A stretch of DNA of 64,000 nucleotides from a virus: positions 62,001 to 126,000 of the IMG/VR virus record IMGVR_UViG_3300028920_000034; one strand, given 5' to 3'. A model generated the notes under the pieces. It did not search any database and was not told where the DNA came from. It worked only from the letters and a program-made list of their open reading frames with translations. Position numbers and translations under genes: made by a program. This document shows, piece after piece, positions 25,634-33,343 of the stretch (the first letter of the stretch is position 1; each line of letters opens with the position of its first letter).

Positions 25634-26334
25634 CGATCACCTCGTTCCCAGGAGCCAGTGGACACCTGGTGTACCCAGTTGTTCAGTGCGGCGTGGGCCT
25701 GGCGGAGAGAGCCATGGAACTGATCCACCGTGGCTTGCTGTGCCGGGTTGAGGTGCCTCCGCCTCTCCCTGGGAAAATCGTCGCTCATGGCGATCTTGGA
25801 CAGAAAGTCATTCCACACCTTTAGGGCACGGCGTGGGTCTCCTTTCCTGCGTGCCTCGGTGAGCCCCTCGCTCTCCTGGGCAAACATAGCCGCGATGCTG
25901 TTGGGGTCATCCTGGGCGCCAGGCACGCCCTGGGGCTTTCCACCGCCAAGGCGCTGGCCATCCGCCAGGAGACCACGCATCGCTCCCAGGCGCTCGCGCA
26001 CGTCCGCGCGATCCCCGAGGGTAGCAATGGACTCGGTGCGCCCGCGCCGCTTCCCCTTGCGCTTCCCTTTGCCTTGGAACCGCTCCCAGACCTTGGGCCA
26101 CCGCTTCTTGACGGCCTTGAATACCTGGTCCTTGTGCTTCTTGTTGTCGGGCCACGTGGCGTAGGTCAGCGCGGTCATCGCCTGCTTCGCGCTCTGGATC
26201 GGAAACAGCCGCTCGCCGGGGATGGCGAAGTCCTTGTCCGATAGCGCCTCCCGCGTTGACTGGGCCATCTCCCCGAAGTGCTCCGCATCGTTCACCTGGT
26301 CCACTGCGCCCTGCAATCGGTCCTTGATTTCCAT
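25630..26334 (-). CDS. DUF6582-like protein with internal L-T-E site, first gene after promoter B
   Basis: 234 residues. The segment DFAIPGERLFPIQSAKQAM followed by HKDQVFKAVKKRWP (about 35-81) resembles the DUF6582-type motif often found next to or fused to phage head proteins. A Lys/Arg-rich hinge (88-100) leads to a C-terminal helical domain. LTE|A at 158-161 is a possible prohead protease site. GGAGGACAG precedes the ATG, and repeat B ends 9 bases upstream, so this gene heads a transcription unit. Confidence 0.55.
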   Translation of the reverse strand: MEIKDRLQGAVDQVNDAEHFGEMAQSTREALSDKDFAIPGERLFPIQSAKQAMTALTYATWPDNKKHKDQVFKAVKKRWPKVWERFQGKGKRKGKRRGRTESIATLGDRADVRERLGAMRGLLADGQRLGGGKPQGVPGAQDDPNSIAAMFAQESEGLTEARRKGDPRRALKVWNDFLSKIAMSDDFPRERRRHLNPAQQATVDQFHGSLRQAHAALNNWVHQVSTGSWERGDR

Positions 26335-26342
26335 TCTGTCCT

Positions 26343-26416
26343 CCGGAGACCCTCTTGACTCTTACTCTCCAAAGGGAGAGATAAGGTTAATTAAGCAGAA
26401 GCAACACCCGTGCCAA
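26343..26416 (-). promoter_or_regulatory. Intergenic repeat B: sigma-54-like promoter driving the neck-tail genes
   Basis: On the minus strand TTGGCACG (26416-26409), four bases, then TTGC (26404-26401) match the -24/-12 consensus exactly. TTAATTAACC and a leader with CTCTCC-CTTT-GGAGAG follow. The repeat ends at GTCTCCGG, which merges into the ribosome binding site of the gene at 26334. Copy E at 50.6 kb is nearly identical in the opposite orientation. Here the orientation fits expression of the downstream genes. Confidence 0.65.
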
Positions 26417-26418
26417 GT

Positions 26419-26850
26419 CTAGTAGTCGCTGGTGTAGTCCACGTCCACGTAGAAGCCTCCACCCTTGATCCAGTGATACCAGACGATGGGGTGACTTCCC
26501 GGCTCACTCAGGCCCACCTGGTCCCCGAGGGGATGATTCTCGGTGAGCCCAGCTTCTTTCATAAACTTCAGGAGCTGGCGCTCCATGTTGCGTGTGTACT
26601 GGGCCAGGTCCTGGGTGAACATGCCCTTTTTGCCCACACCAGCCGGGGTGGGCTTGTAGAACGTGTCACCCTGTGGGTTGGTGTAGGAACCGCCACCAGC
26701 CTTTGTGCCCTTGAGCACCTTGGAAAAGCCGTTGCCGGTAAGGAGCCCGACAATGCGCCTGGTCTGCGGGGTCATCTTGGACTCGAAGAGGCGCTCGGCC
26801 TCCTCCGTGATCTCCCCCACCTTGCGGATTCTGTCGCTGATTTCGCTCAT
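26419..26850 (-). CDS. Unknown protein upstream of promoter B
   Basis: 143 residues. A helical N-terminus (ISDRIRKVGEITEEAERLFESK) precedes a beta part rich in glycine (GTKAGGGSYTNPQGDTFYKP) and a final GGGFYVDVDYTSDY. It is the last gene of its unit, since repeat B follows two bases after its stop. No family is recognised. Confidence 0.5.
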   Translation of the reverse strand: MSEISDRIRKVGEITEEAERLFESKMTPQTRRIVGLLTGNGFSKVLKGTKAGGGSYTNPQGDTFYKPTPAGVGKKGMFTQDLAQYTRNMERQLLKFMKEAGLTENHPLGDQVGLSEPGSHPIVWYHWIKGGGFYVDVDYTSDY

Positions 26851-26856
26851 GGCTTC

Positions 26857-27777
26857 CTATCCCAGGGACGGCCACATCAGGATGGTCACGTTGTAATCCT
26901 TGCGCCGCCGTTGTTTGTTCTTGGGGTTGTACTCGTCCGCGCGCACCACGATGCCAGCCGAGCGGTCTGGCATCTCCCACCGCTTGAACACGGCCTTGAC
27001 GAACTCGCGCTCCCCGGCTTGCTCCTCGGTGGTGCCGTGGAGCTGTGGGTCGCGTTTGGCGAACCGCGTCACCACTCCCAGGAGCTTCTGGAGCTGCGCC
27101 GCGTCCATGTCAGCATTGAACCGATGGGCCTTGTCCCGGATGCCCGAAATGGACACGCGCTTCTGGTGACGCATCCGGAGCTTCTTGAACCAGTCGCGGA
27201 GCTTGCTGGCATCCGTCTCCCAGTCCATGACCGTCTTGTCTTGGCGGTCACTGATGCCACTCAGGAGACGAGACCCCTCGGGGCTATCGTACATGAGGAG
27301 AGTCATCCGCGCGTAGTAGCCGGGCTCTCCCCCGTCACGCAGGTACATCCGGTAGGCGCGATCATCGTCACGCCACACGGTCTCGTCCGAATGCTCCCTG
27401 GTGAGCCGAATCGCCGGGTCCTTAGAGCTCCGCACCCACACGACACCGTTCGGTGAGCTCTCTCGCCGGTACTTCGCCGCCCGGGCCCAGGAGTCAATCA
27501 TGCGCTCGGCCTTGCCGTAGGTCTCCCACGCCTTTCCGTCATCCTGGATCGGCCCATCGTAGCCGTACTCCAGGTCTCCCCAGGAGCCCCACCTGGTGAG
27601 GTGCCTATCGGCCCGCTTGAGAAGCGAGTCAATGTCCTCTGGGGGAGGGCCGTAGCGGTAGTCTGCCGGATCGTACTGATCTTTCCGAAGCGTGGCCCGG
27701 TACTTCCCGCCGATGAACCGCGCCTTGGCTTCGGTCACCAGGGCGCCGGCCGCGTGTAGGCGCTCGCGGAGCTGCAT
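26857..27777 (-). CDS. Unknown protein, head-neck region
   Basis: 306 residues. ATG at 27777 overlaps the previous stop and is preceded by GGGGAG. The N-terminus LRERLHAAGALVTEAKARF is similar to the short leucine/arginine helix found in the 39-58 kb proteins, with V-T-E|A in place of L-x-E|A. The body is charged and mixed alpha/beta with Arg-rich helices (WFKKLRMRHQKRVS). No family is recognised. Confidence 0.5.
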   Translation of the reverse strand: MQLRERLHAAGALVTEAKARFIGGKYRATLRKDQYDPADYRYGPPPEDIDSLLKRADRHLTRWGSWGDLEYGYDGPIQDDGKAWETYGKAERMIDSWARAAKYRRESSPNGVVWVRSSKDPAIRLTREHSDETVWRDDDRAYRMYLRDGGEPGYYARMTLLMYDSPEGSRLLSGISDRQDKTVMDWETDASKLRDWFKKLRMRHQKRVSISGIRDKAHRFNADMDAAQLQKLLGVVTRFAKRDPQLHGTTEEQAGEREFVKAVFKRWEMPDRSAGIVVRADEYNPKNKQRRRKDYNVTILMWPSLG

Positions 27778-28184
27778 CAGGTCTCCCCGAGGGCCGCCGG
27801 GGCGAACATCACGGTGGCCCGCAGCTCGGTGGTGGTGGGCGTGCCCGTGGTCACCAGCTTGAGCTTCTGGCCAGGCAGGAGAGTGACCCGATTCGCAGCG
27901 AGGAGAACGTACACCACACTCGAGGTGCCAGTGAGCCACGCCATATCCCCGGCCACCGGGTCCACGATGTTGAGGGTCCAGGTGGACTGCCCGGCACCCT
28001 TGAACTGGAACCCCATCACCTCCACGGCCCGTTTCTCGGAGCCGGTGAACTCGAATAGGCCACCATGACTGTTCACGGTGTCCTTTGGGTACACCTTCAC
28101 GCCGTCTGTGGTGACCGGATCAGTGGTCGGGAGCACGCCATCGAAGTTGTCGCCAACGTCCATGACTTGTGTGATTGCGAACAT
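27777..28184 (-). CDS. Small beta-rich virion-like protein
   Basis: 135 residues, beta sandwich-like, with short alternating hydrophobic strands (GTSSVVYVLLAANRVTLLPG, ATVMFAPAAL). It resembles the genes at 20765 and 31113 in size and composition but not in recognisable motif. A decoration or neck surface protein is possible. GGTGGAGG precedes the ATG. Confidence 0.5.
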   Translation of the reverse strand: MFAITQVMDVGDNFDGVLPTTDPVTTDGVKVYPKDTVNSHGGLFEFTGSEKRAVEVMGFQFKGAGQSTWTLNIVDPVAGDMAWLTGTSSVVYVLLAANRVTLLPGQKLKLVTTGTPTTTELRATVMFAPAALGET

Positions 28185-28185
28185 G

Positions 28186-28470
28186 CTACGCCTCCACCAT
28201 CCCGCGATCCCACAGGGACGCGATGTAAGGCTTCACGCCCTTGCCCTTGGCCACCAGCTCGCCCCACCGGCACCCCGTCTCGAAGTCGAAAGCGGAGTAC
28301 ACCGGGGCGCGATACAGGGCGCCGTTCCGGAGGTAGTATTCGTGCCCGTCCAGGAACCCAAGATGGCCCCAGCTCCACTTCATGCCCTGGTAGGTCGGGT
28401 GCTCGTAAGGCTGCACCCCATGGACCATTTCCTGGAGCTCCTGGAAGTCCTCGGTGATGTTCTTCGCCAT
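28186..28470 (-). CDS. Small unknown protein, neck cluster
   Basis: 94 residues, rich in aromatic residues (KWSWGHLGFLDGHEYYLRNGALYRAPVYSAF). GAGGAG lies upstream of the ATG. It sits between the gp13-like candidate and small beta-rich genes, so a structural role is likely. No family is recognised. Confidence 0.5.
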   Translation of the reverse strand: MAKNITEDFQELQEMVHGVQPYEHPTYQGMKWSWGHLGFLDGHEYYLRNGALYRAPVYSAFDFETGCRWGELVAKGKGVKPYIASLWDRGMVEA

Positions 28471-28484
28471 GTGGGTCGTCTCCT

Positions 28485-29240
28485 CTACCCAGTGATGATG
28501 GCCGGCGGAGGCATCAGGGCCATGAGCTCCCTGTCCAGCCGCTCAAAGTCCGCCTGGGCCTCCTGGAGCAAATTGTCACCATCCAAGCTCACATTGCCCT
28601 GGGCCGCCGGCAAGCCCCCGGTGTACTTGCCGCGAATCCTGCCCAGGATGTACTTGGACTCCGCCAGGGCACGCTCCCTGATCAGGAACGCATCCTGGGG
28701 AGGAACCATGGACAGGTACTTCGAATCGAACGGGGTCTCGTACTTGTAGACGATCTTCTGCGCCACCATGTTGTCGCTCGGACGCGGCGTGATGGTGAGC
28801 ACCTTCGTTTGCGAGTTGAAAATCCAGTCCGCGTCCACGGACAGCACCCGCGCGCCCGTCTCCCTCATCTGTTGCCACTGGACGATCCCACTGTAGAAAC
28901 CACCCTGCCCCTCGTTCTGGAGATACCAGTCATAGGGATAGCCTTGCACGTCCAGGAACCCATCCCAAAGGTACTCCAGGTCCCACCCGTAGTCCGCCAC
29001 GAAGTAAATGTCGATGATGCCCACCACGGGCGGATCTACCGCGCTCAGATCGTACTCGGACTGATCGGTGACCAGTTGGAGCTCGGCCTCCTTGTACCAG
29101 CCCCTGTAGGCGCTCCACCAGATGAACGCATCGGTGATCGCCTGGTCCACCTGCTCCTCGTCCAGCTCCACGCAGACCACCGGGTGACCCAGCTTCCGCA
29201 TGATGAACGAGCGGATGTTTTCGATACCCAATGTGGCCAT
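28485..29240 (-). CDS. Putative neck protein, gp13-like
   Basis: 251 residues. The start (IENIRSFIMRKLGHPVVCVELDEEQVDQAITDA) matches the common opening of neck proteins in T4-type environmental phages: a helix, then LG-x-P-V-x-x-V-E-L followed by Q-x-x-x-A-I-x-D-A. A beta-rich centre follows, and a helical end with RERALAESKYILGRIRGKY. In this class the protein closes the portal after packaging. The assignment comes from pattern and position. Confidence 0.55.
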   Translation of the reverse strand: MATLGIENIRSFIMRKLGHPVVCVELDEEQVDQAITDAFIWWSAYRGWYKEAELQLVTDQSEYDLSAVDPPVVGIIDIYFVADYGWDLEYLWDGFLDVQGYPYDWYLQNEGQGGFYSGIVQWQQMRETGARVLSVDADWIFNSQTKVLTITPRPSDNMVAQKIVYKYETPFDSKYLSMVPPQDAFLIRERALAESKYILGRIRGKYTGGLPAAQGNVSLDGDNLLQEAQADFERLDRELMALMPPPAIITG

Positions 29241-30038
29241 CTAGTACCCCGTATCCAGGTCCCCCTCTAGCTCCACAGCGTCGAGATCTTCCTGTACCAC
29301 CCATGCCGGCCATCCCTCGAGCTCGGTGTGCTCCACCAGGCGCACACTGTCGGTGAATACATCGATCTCACCGAGGGCCGGGAAGTTGACGGTGACAAAA
29401 TGCGGGCGAACGTCCACCACGTCCCCGCGCATCCCGTGGAACGGCTTGTCCTGGCCCCTGGCGGCCACAACCTCCACCGTGGTGCCGCGTCTCACCTTGC
29501 CGCGGACCTTCGGCGCCTTGCGCTTCTCGCCCAGCACGGTGCGGGCGTACTCACCCTCCCAGGTGTTGCCAGTGATCACGTCCTGGACAACACCGAACAG
29601 CGGATCTCTCCACTCGTTCGCCGCCGCCGCCGCTTCCTTTTCGGCCTTGGCCATGAGCTCCGCGCGCTTGCGGGCGCGCCCGGCCCGGATGTTGCGCCGC
29701 TTGCGCTTCCGGAAGCCCATGAGCTTCTCGTACTCCGCCTGACCCTTGGACTCCCACCACCGCCAGCTCGCCGTGGCCAGCCGAGTGAAAAACTCTTCGC
29801 TGTGCAGATCCATGGTCGGATCGTTCCGGTACTTGTACCGGAGCCCCTTGAGGAGCCGCTGGAAACCCTTGATCGCCACCCGCTTGGTGTTGTTGTCCTG
29901 GCCGTAGGTCTTGAAGGCGTGGGCCTGGATGATGTTGTTGAGCTCCCGCCCAGGAGGGAACCGCTTGCTCGGGTCGCTGTGAACAGCCACCTCGTCCAAG
30001 TAGGTGCCCCAAAGCCGGGGCCGGGCTGGCCAGATCAT
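29241..30038 (-). CDS. Unknown protein with KOW/SH3-like C-terminal segment
   Basis: 265 residues. ATG at 30038 is used because GGAGG stands five bases upstream. The N-terminal half is helical and basic, with a long Arg/Lys/Ala helix (about 127-160). The C-terminal part (VRRGTTVEVVAARGQ, GMRGDVVDVRPHFVTVNF) resembles a KOW or SH3-like barrel. It is probably a head-neck connector component, with no firm family. Confidence 0.5.
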   Translation of the reverse strand: MIWPARPRLWGTYLDEVAVHSDPSKRFPPGRELNNIIQAHAFKTYGQDNNTKRVAIKGFQRLLKGLRYKYRNDPTMDLHSEEFFTRLATASWRWWESKGQAEYEKLMGFRKRKRRNIRAGRARKRAELMAKAEKEAAAAANEWRDPLFGVVQDVITGNTWEGEYARTVLGEKRKAPKVRGKVRRGTTVEVVAARGQDKPFHGMRGDVVDVRPHFVTVNFPALGEIDVFTDSVRLVEHTELEGWPAWVVQEDLDAVELEGDLDTGY

Positions 30039-30051
30039 GAGCGCCTCCAAG

Positions 30052-30120
30052 TTGGCACAAGATGTGCTTCTGCTTAATTAACCTTATCTCCCCTCTTAGA
30101 AGAGAAGAGTCTTGAGTGTC
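30052..30120 (+). promoter_or_regulatory. Intergenic repeat C: weaker sigma-54-like element, antisense to late genes
   Basis: TTGGCACA at 30052-30059, four bases, then GTGC at 30064-30067: two differences from the other copies at otherwise invariant positions. The leader from TTCTGCTTAATTAACC to GAGTGTC is identical to copy A. It points right, into the 3' end of the gene at 30129. The changed -24 and -12 bases suggest weaker or lost activity. Confidence 0.5.
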
Positions 30121-30128
30121 CCTGACGC

Positions 30129-30398
30129 CTACTTGCGTAAACGCATCGCCGCCGGAAGCCCATCGTTCAGAAGATCGTAGAGCTGGTTACGGTACACCCA
30201 CGCCTTTTGGAGCACCTTGGTGGCATGGTTCTGCGCCGCCTTGGGCAGCTCATCCCATTCGGCCCCCTGATAGGCTTTCAGGATCTTCATGATGGGCCTC
30301 ATGGACGATTCGAGCTGCGTCAGCTCCACGATGATGCCACCGGAGCCCTGCTTCGCCTCGTCCAGGAGTTCCACCACGTTGTCGATACGGTCCTGCAT
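30129..30398 (-). CDS. Small helical protein
   Basis: 89 residues, entirely helical (IDNVVELLDEAKQGSGG, QLESSMRPIMKILKAYQG, KVLQKAWVYRNQLYDLLND). AAGGAG precedes the ATG. It ends the capsid-proximal gene group before repeat C. No family is recognised; a small head or connector helper is likely. Confidence 0.5.
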   Translation of the reverse strand: MQDRIDNVVELLDEAKQGSGGIIVELTQLESSMRPIMKILKAYQGAEWDELPKAAQNHATKVLQKAWVYRNQLYDLLNDGLPAAMRLRK

Positions 30399-30402
30399 CG
30401 GC

Positions 30403-31038
30403 TCACTCCTTGGGGGCGTTCTTCGCCTGGCGCACGATGGTGCGGGCCGTGGCGAGGTTCATGCGGGCCCCGGTATCACGCACGCGCTGGAGAAGAACGG
30501 CCGGGTCTGCGTTGGCCACGGACTGCACCGTGGGGAAACCTGCCTCCGCCAAGGACTCGGCCCGGCTGCCGCCCACGCCGTTGATCACCGTCAGGTCCTC
30601 CGGCTCCACATCGTCCTCGAGCTCCTCCTCGGGCTCCTCTTCGGGCTCGGGCTCGGGCTCGGGGGCCGGGGGCACGATGGCCTTCGGCTTGGGCGCGGGG
30701 GGCTCGGGCTTGGAGCCGGTCTCCACCAGCTTCTTCTTGCCGTCGCCGGCCGCTGGCTCCTCGCTGCGCTTGAAGGCTGCCGTAGTGGTGCCCTTGGGGG
30801 GCTCCACGTCGCGCTTGGGCCGCTCGGCCCGGGCCGTGCCCCCGGTGGTCACCTGGTCACCCGTGGGCGCGTAGACGAGCTGCGGGGGGATGTTGGGGAA
30901 AAGCTGGGTGGTGTACTTCTCCCAGTGGTCCCCTTCCACCACGGTCTCATCGGTGAACAGCACCCCGTTGAGCTTGAACCGCTCCGCGGGGTACTCGGGG
31001 TTGCGTTTGTACTTCCGTGCGTTGGCTCGGGTGGCCAT
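30403..31038 (-). CDS. Head-region protein with acidic linker and helix-hairpin-helix end
   Basis: 211 residues in three parts. An N-terminal domain (about 1-60) contains YPAERFKLNGVLFTDETVV. A disordered Pro/Glu/Lys linker (70-150) has runs of PEPEPE. The C-terminal helix-hairpin-helix (about 152-190) reads DLTVINGVGGSRAESLAEAGFP, the consensus LTxIxGVGxxxAxxLxxAG that binds DNA backbone. Location next to the capsid gene suggests a head protein that touches packaged DNA. Confidence 0.6.
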   Translation of the reverse strand: MATRANARKYKRNPEYPAERFKLNGVLFTDETVVEGDHWEKYTTQLFPNIPPQLVYAPTGDQVTTGGTARAERPKRDVEPPKGTTTAAFKRSEEPAAGDGKKKLVETGSKPEPPAPKPKAIVPPAPEPEPEPEEEPEEELEDDVEPEDLTVINGVGGSRAESLAEAGFPTVQSVANADPAVLLQRVRDTGARMNLATARTIVRQAKNAPKE

Positions 31039-31088
31039 GGCATACTCCTCCCTACGGTCTCATCGAATGTCCAATCTGGGGTAGGCCG

Positions 31089-31114
31089 AGCACCGGCGTG
31101 TTCCGCCAGGTGCT
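31089..31114 (-). terminator. Hairpin at the stop codon of the gene at 31113
   Basis: AGCACCGGCG and CGCC-A-GGTGCT pair into a 10-bp stem with one bulged base and a 5-base loop. It covers the stop codon of the upstream gene on the minus strand. No U-run follows, so it may be a stabilising or processing hairpin and not an intrinsic terminator. Confidence 0.4.
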
Positions 31115-31673
31115 AGGAAACGCTGAACGTCGCGGCGTGCTGGTCCGACGTGTCCACCATGCGGCGACCGCCGACAACCCACGCCTTCAGGTACACCACC
31201 TGATCGGCCGCCGCCGGGATGCTCACCGTCACGGAGAGCTCACCTGCGTCGGGGGTCACCGTCAGGCGATTCGTCCCGGCGCCCGCGTCGATGGTCCCGG
31301 TGGCCGCCGTGTCCAGCGTGGCATCCTCGGACGGAATGAGGCAGTCCTCATCATCGAACACGCCGAAGTACATGGCCATGTCGGTGCTGTAGGCGTTGCC
31401 GTACAGGTCCTTGATGTCGAACCCCACGGCCGCCAGATCTGTGGCGTCCGCCGCCGGGTCCGCCGGGGTCTTGGCCACGGCCACGATGGGCGGATAGTCG
31501 TCGTCCTCGAGCTCGCAGACGATCTGGACGGTGGAGCTGGCGTACAGCTCCTGCATCTGGGCCGCCTCGTCCACCGTGCGACCGGTGAGGGCCTTCGTGG
31601 TGCCCGCTGCACAGCTCACCGCTCCGGGCATCGGAACGGGGTTTGCGCTGCGATTCACACAGGTGATTTTCAT
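31113..31673 (-). CDS. Beta-rich protein downstream of capsid gene, head decoration candidate
   Basis: 186 residues. It has an N-terminal strand (MKITCVNRSANPVPMPGA), many acidic residues in the middle, and an immunoglobulin-like end (GAGTNRLTVTPDAGELSVTVSIPA, VVYLKAWVVGG). It follows the major capsid gene behind a strong hairpin and has GGAGGAGG upstream. Decoration or fibre proteins often occupy this place, but no family is recognised. Confidence 0.5.
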   Translation of the reverse strand: MKITCVNRSANPVPMPGAVSCAAGTTKALTGRTVDEAAQMQELYASSTVQIVCELEDDDYPPIVAVAKTPADPAADATDLAAVGFDIKDLYGNAYSTDMAMYFGVFDDEDCLIPSEDATLDTAATGTIDAGAGTNRLTVTPDAGELSVTVSIPAAADQVVYLKAWVVGGRRMVDTSDQHAATFSVS

Positions 31674-31712
31674 GTTGGAATCCTCCTCCGCAGTAGCTTG
31701 AAACCTGAAGTC

Positions 31713-31763
31713 GGATCCAGCGGGGGTGACTGCCGCGGGAGGTGGTCACCCCCGCTGGGATCC
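31713..31763 (-). terminator. Strong hairpin after the major capsid gene
   Basis: GGATCCAGCGGGGGTGAC and GTCACCCCCGCTGGGATCC are inverted repeats giving an 18-bp stem with one bulged G and a 14-base loop. It lies 20 bases after the capsid stop codon. There is no U-run. In phages such structures protect or punctuate the abundant capsid transcript. Confidence 0.65.
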
Positions 31764-31782
31764 TGAACGACACGATCTCACG

Positions 31783-33282
31783 CTACGGGGTGTTGTCCAC
31801 CTCGAGGGCGCCGTAGAAGTTGCTGTTCATCAGCTTCGTGGCGTACCGGGTCCGGAGCCCCTTGCGCGCCTGGAAGTTGCCCGGATCCAGCCAGGTGCTG
31901 GTGATCTGGAGCCCCACGTAGGGGGCGTAGGCGTAACCGCTGTCGAGGAAGGTGCTCCCCTTGAGCCCGACCACAGCCTTGCCAGACTCGAAGTACGGAT
32001 CCACGATCACGCGCCAGCGGTTCTGGAGCGTGCCGGCCTCGAAGATCCCGTAGCCCTGGGGGGCGTTCGGGAGCGGGAAGCCGGGGCGCCCGCCTGTGCC
32101 GATCCCCTGGATGGGGTCGGTCTGGGAGAACACGCCCTTGAAGTCGCCGTGGCGGCTCAGGGCCGAGATCACCGTGGACACGTCGGGCGCGCACACGATG
32201 AAGTTGCCCGGACCGCGCTTGGTGCGGGTGTGGATCTCCGTGGCGATCTTGTCCAGCTTGGTGAGGATCCCGGAGTAGTGCTCCACCGGGCTCCGGCCGG
32301 GGGGCACCGTCGCGTCGAAGGTCTCCTTGTTGGTGCCGGCGTCCGCCGCCACGTACAGGTCCTGGATGATCTCGCGGTCGATCTCCAGCCCGATCTCGCT
32401 GGCCAGGCCGCCCACCAGCTCGGACTCAATGTCCAAGCCCAGCATGGCCCGCATGTCGTCGGCCGCCTCGGAGCTCCACAGCGCCTTGAGCTTCCGGCTC
32501 CACGCCTGGACGGGCTCGAGGGAGATCTCGACGTTCACCTCGGGCACGTTGGCCGACGCCGCCTCCATGGAGAACCAGTAGTTGGCGTAGATGGGGGTGA
32601 GGTTCTTCACGTTCGCGGAGAACGTGATGTTGAAGTCGCCGCTGGCGTAGGTGACCGTGGACGCGGCGCCCGTGTCACCGGCCAGGGTGCCGGATCCGTC
32701 CGCATCGTAGATCCGGAGCACGTTGTCGGACACGTCCACCGTGGTGAACTCGAGGCCCGCGCGGCCGAAGTTGTCCTTCGGCACCACCGGGAACCAGTCC
32801 AGGGTCCCGGTGTAGTTGGCCGTGGATCCGTCTCCGGTGTCCACCAGCTCGTGGTACACGCGCTCCGAGCTGTAGAACCGGTCGAAGTTTTGGATCATGT
32901 TCTGACCCGCGGTGACCGATCCCTTGCTGGTGCCGTACTTGTACTCGAAGAAGAAGATCCCGCCGATGGGCGCGCTCATCGGCTGGACGCTCACCAGGCC
33001 GTTGGCGAACAGGCTCGCCCACACGCGGCGGACCAGCGGGAAGATGAACTTCACGTAGTCCGGCACGGCCGCCTTGGTGGTGGCCTCGCTGATGATCCCG
33101 GACTTCCGCACCTCGTCGCGGAGGTGGTTCATCTGGTTCTCGAAGAGGCGCGCCAGGTTGCGCCGATCCCAGTCCTCATCGATCCCGTCGAGGAGCCACG
33201 CCCACTTCTGCTTGAGGATCTCGTCCACCCGGTCCTGGCCTCCGAAGCCGCCCGGGGCCTTCACCATGTCTCTTGCCTGCAT
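31783..33282 (-). CDS. Major capsid protein, gp23-like
   Basis: 499 residues. VPDYVKFIFPLVRRVWASLFANGLVSVQPMSAP contains the hallmark of gp23-type capsid proteins (V-R-R-x-x-x-x-x-x-x-x-G-V-Q-P-M, then GxxFxFxxxYG). GIISE|A places a T4-like I-x-E cleavage site after Glu66; T4 gp23 is cut after Glu65. It has a HK97-type fold with a propeptide of about 66 residues removed in the prohead. TTTAGGAGG lies upstream of the ATG, and a leader hairpin sits just before it. Confidence 0.9.
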   Translation of the reverse strand: MQARDMVKAPGGFGGQDRVDEILKQKWAWLLDGIDEDWDRRNLARLFENQMNHLRDEVRKSGIISEATTKAAVPDYVKFIFPLVRRVWASLFANGLVSVQPMSAPIGGIFFFEYKYGTSKGSVTAGQNMIQNFDRFYSSERVYHELVDTGDGSTANYTGTLDWFPVVPKDNFGRAGLEFTTVDVSDNVLRIYDADGSGTLAGDTGAASTVTYASGDFNITFSANVKNLTPIYANYWFSMEAASANVPEVNVEISLEPVQAWSRKLKALWSSEAADDMRAMLGLDIESELVGGLASEIGLEIDREIIQDLYVAADAGTNKETFDATVPPGRSPVEHYSGILTKLDKIATEIHTRTKRGPGNFIVCAPDVSTVISALSRHGDFKGVFSQTDPIQGIGTGGRPGFPLPNAPQGYGIFEAGTLQNRWRVIVDPYFESGKAVVGLKGSTFLDSGYAYAPYVGLQITSTWLDPGNFQARKGLRTRYATKLMNSNFYGALEVDNTP

Positions 33283-33304
33283 TTCTGCCTCCTAAATCCG
33301 GTTC

Positions 33305-33321
33305 ACGCGCTCATTGCGCGT
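33305..33321 (-). promoter_or_regulatory. Leader hairpin before the major capsid gene
   Basis: ACGCGC-AATGA-GCGCGT forms a perfect 6-bp GC-rich stem with a 5-base loop, 8 bases before the capsid ribosome binding site region (TTTAGGAGG). A role in transcript stability or translation is possible. No promoter is seen in the 61-base gap. Confidence 0.45.
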
Positions 33322-33343
33322 TGGTTTTCCTGGAAGAGATCCC

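Noticed and set aside
26340-26420. Repeat elements as insertion sequences or miniature transposons
   Set aside because: They have no terminal inverted repeats or target duplications, and their conserved part is built around a promoter-like core placed at gene borders.
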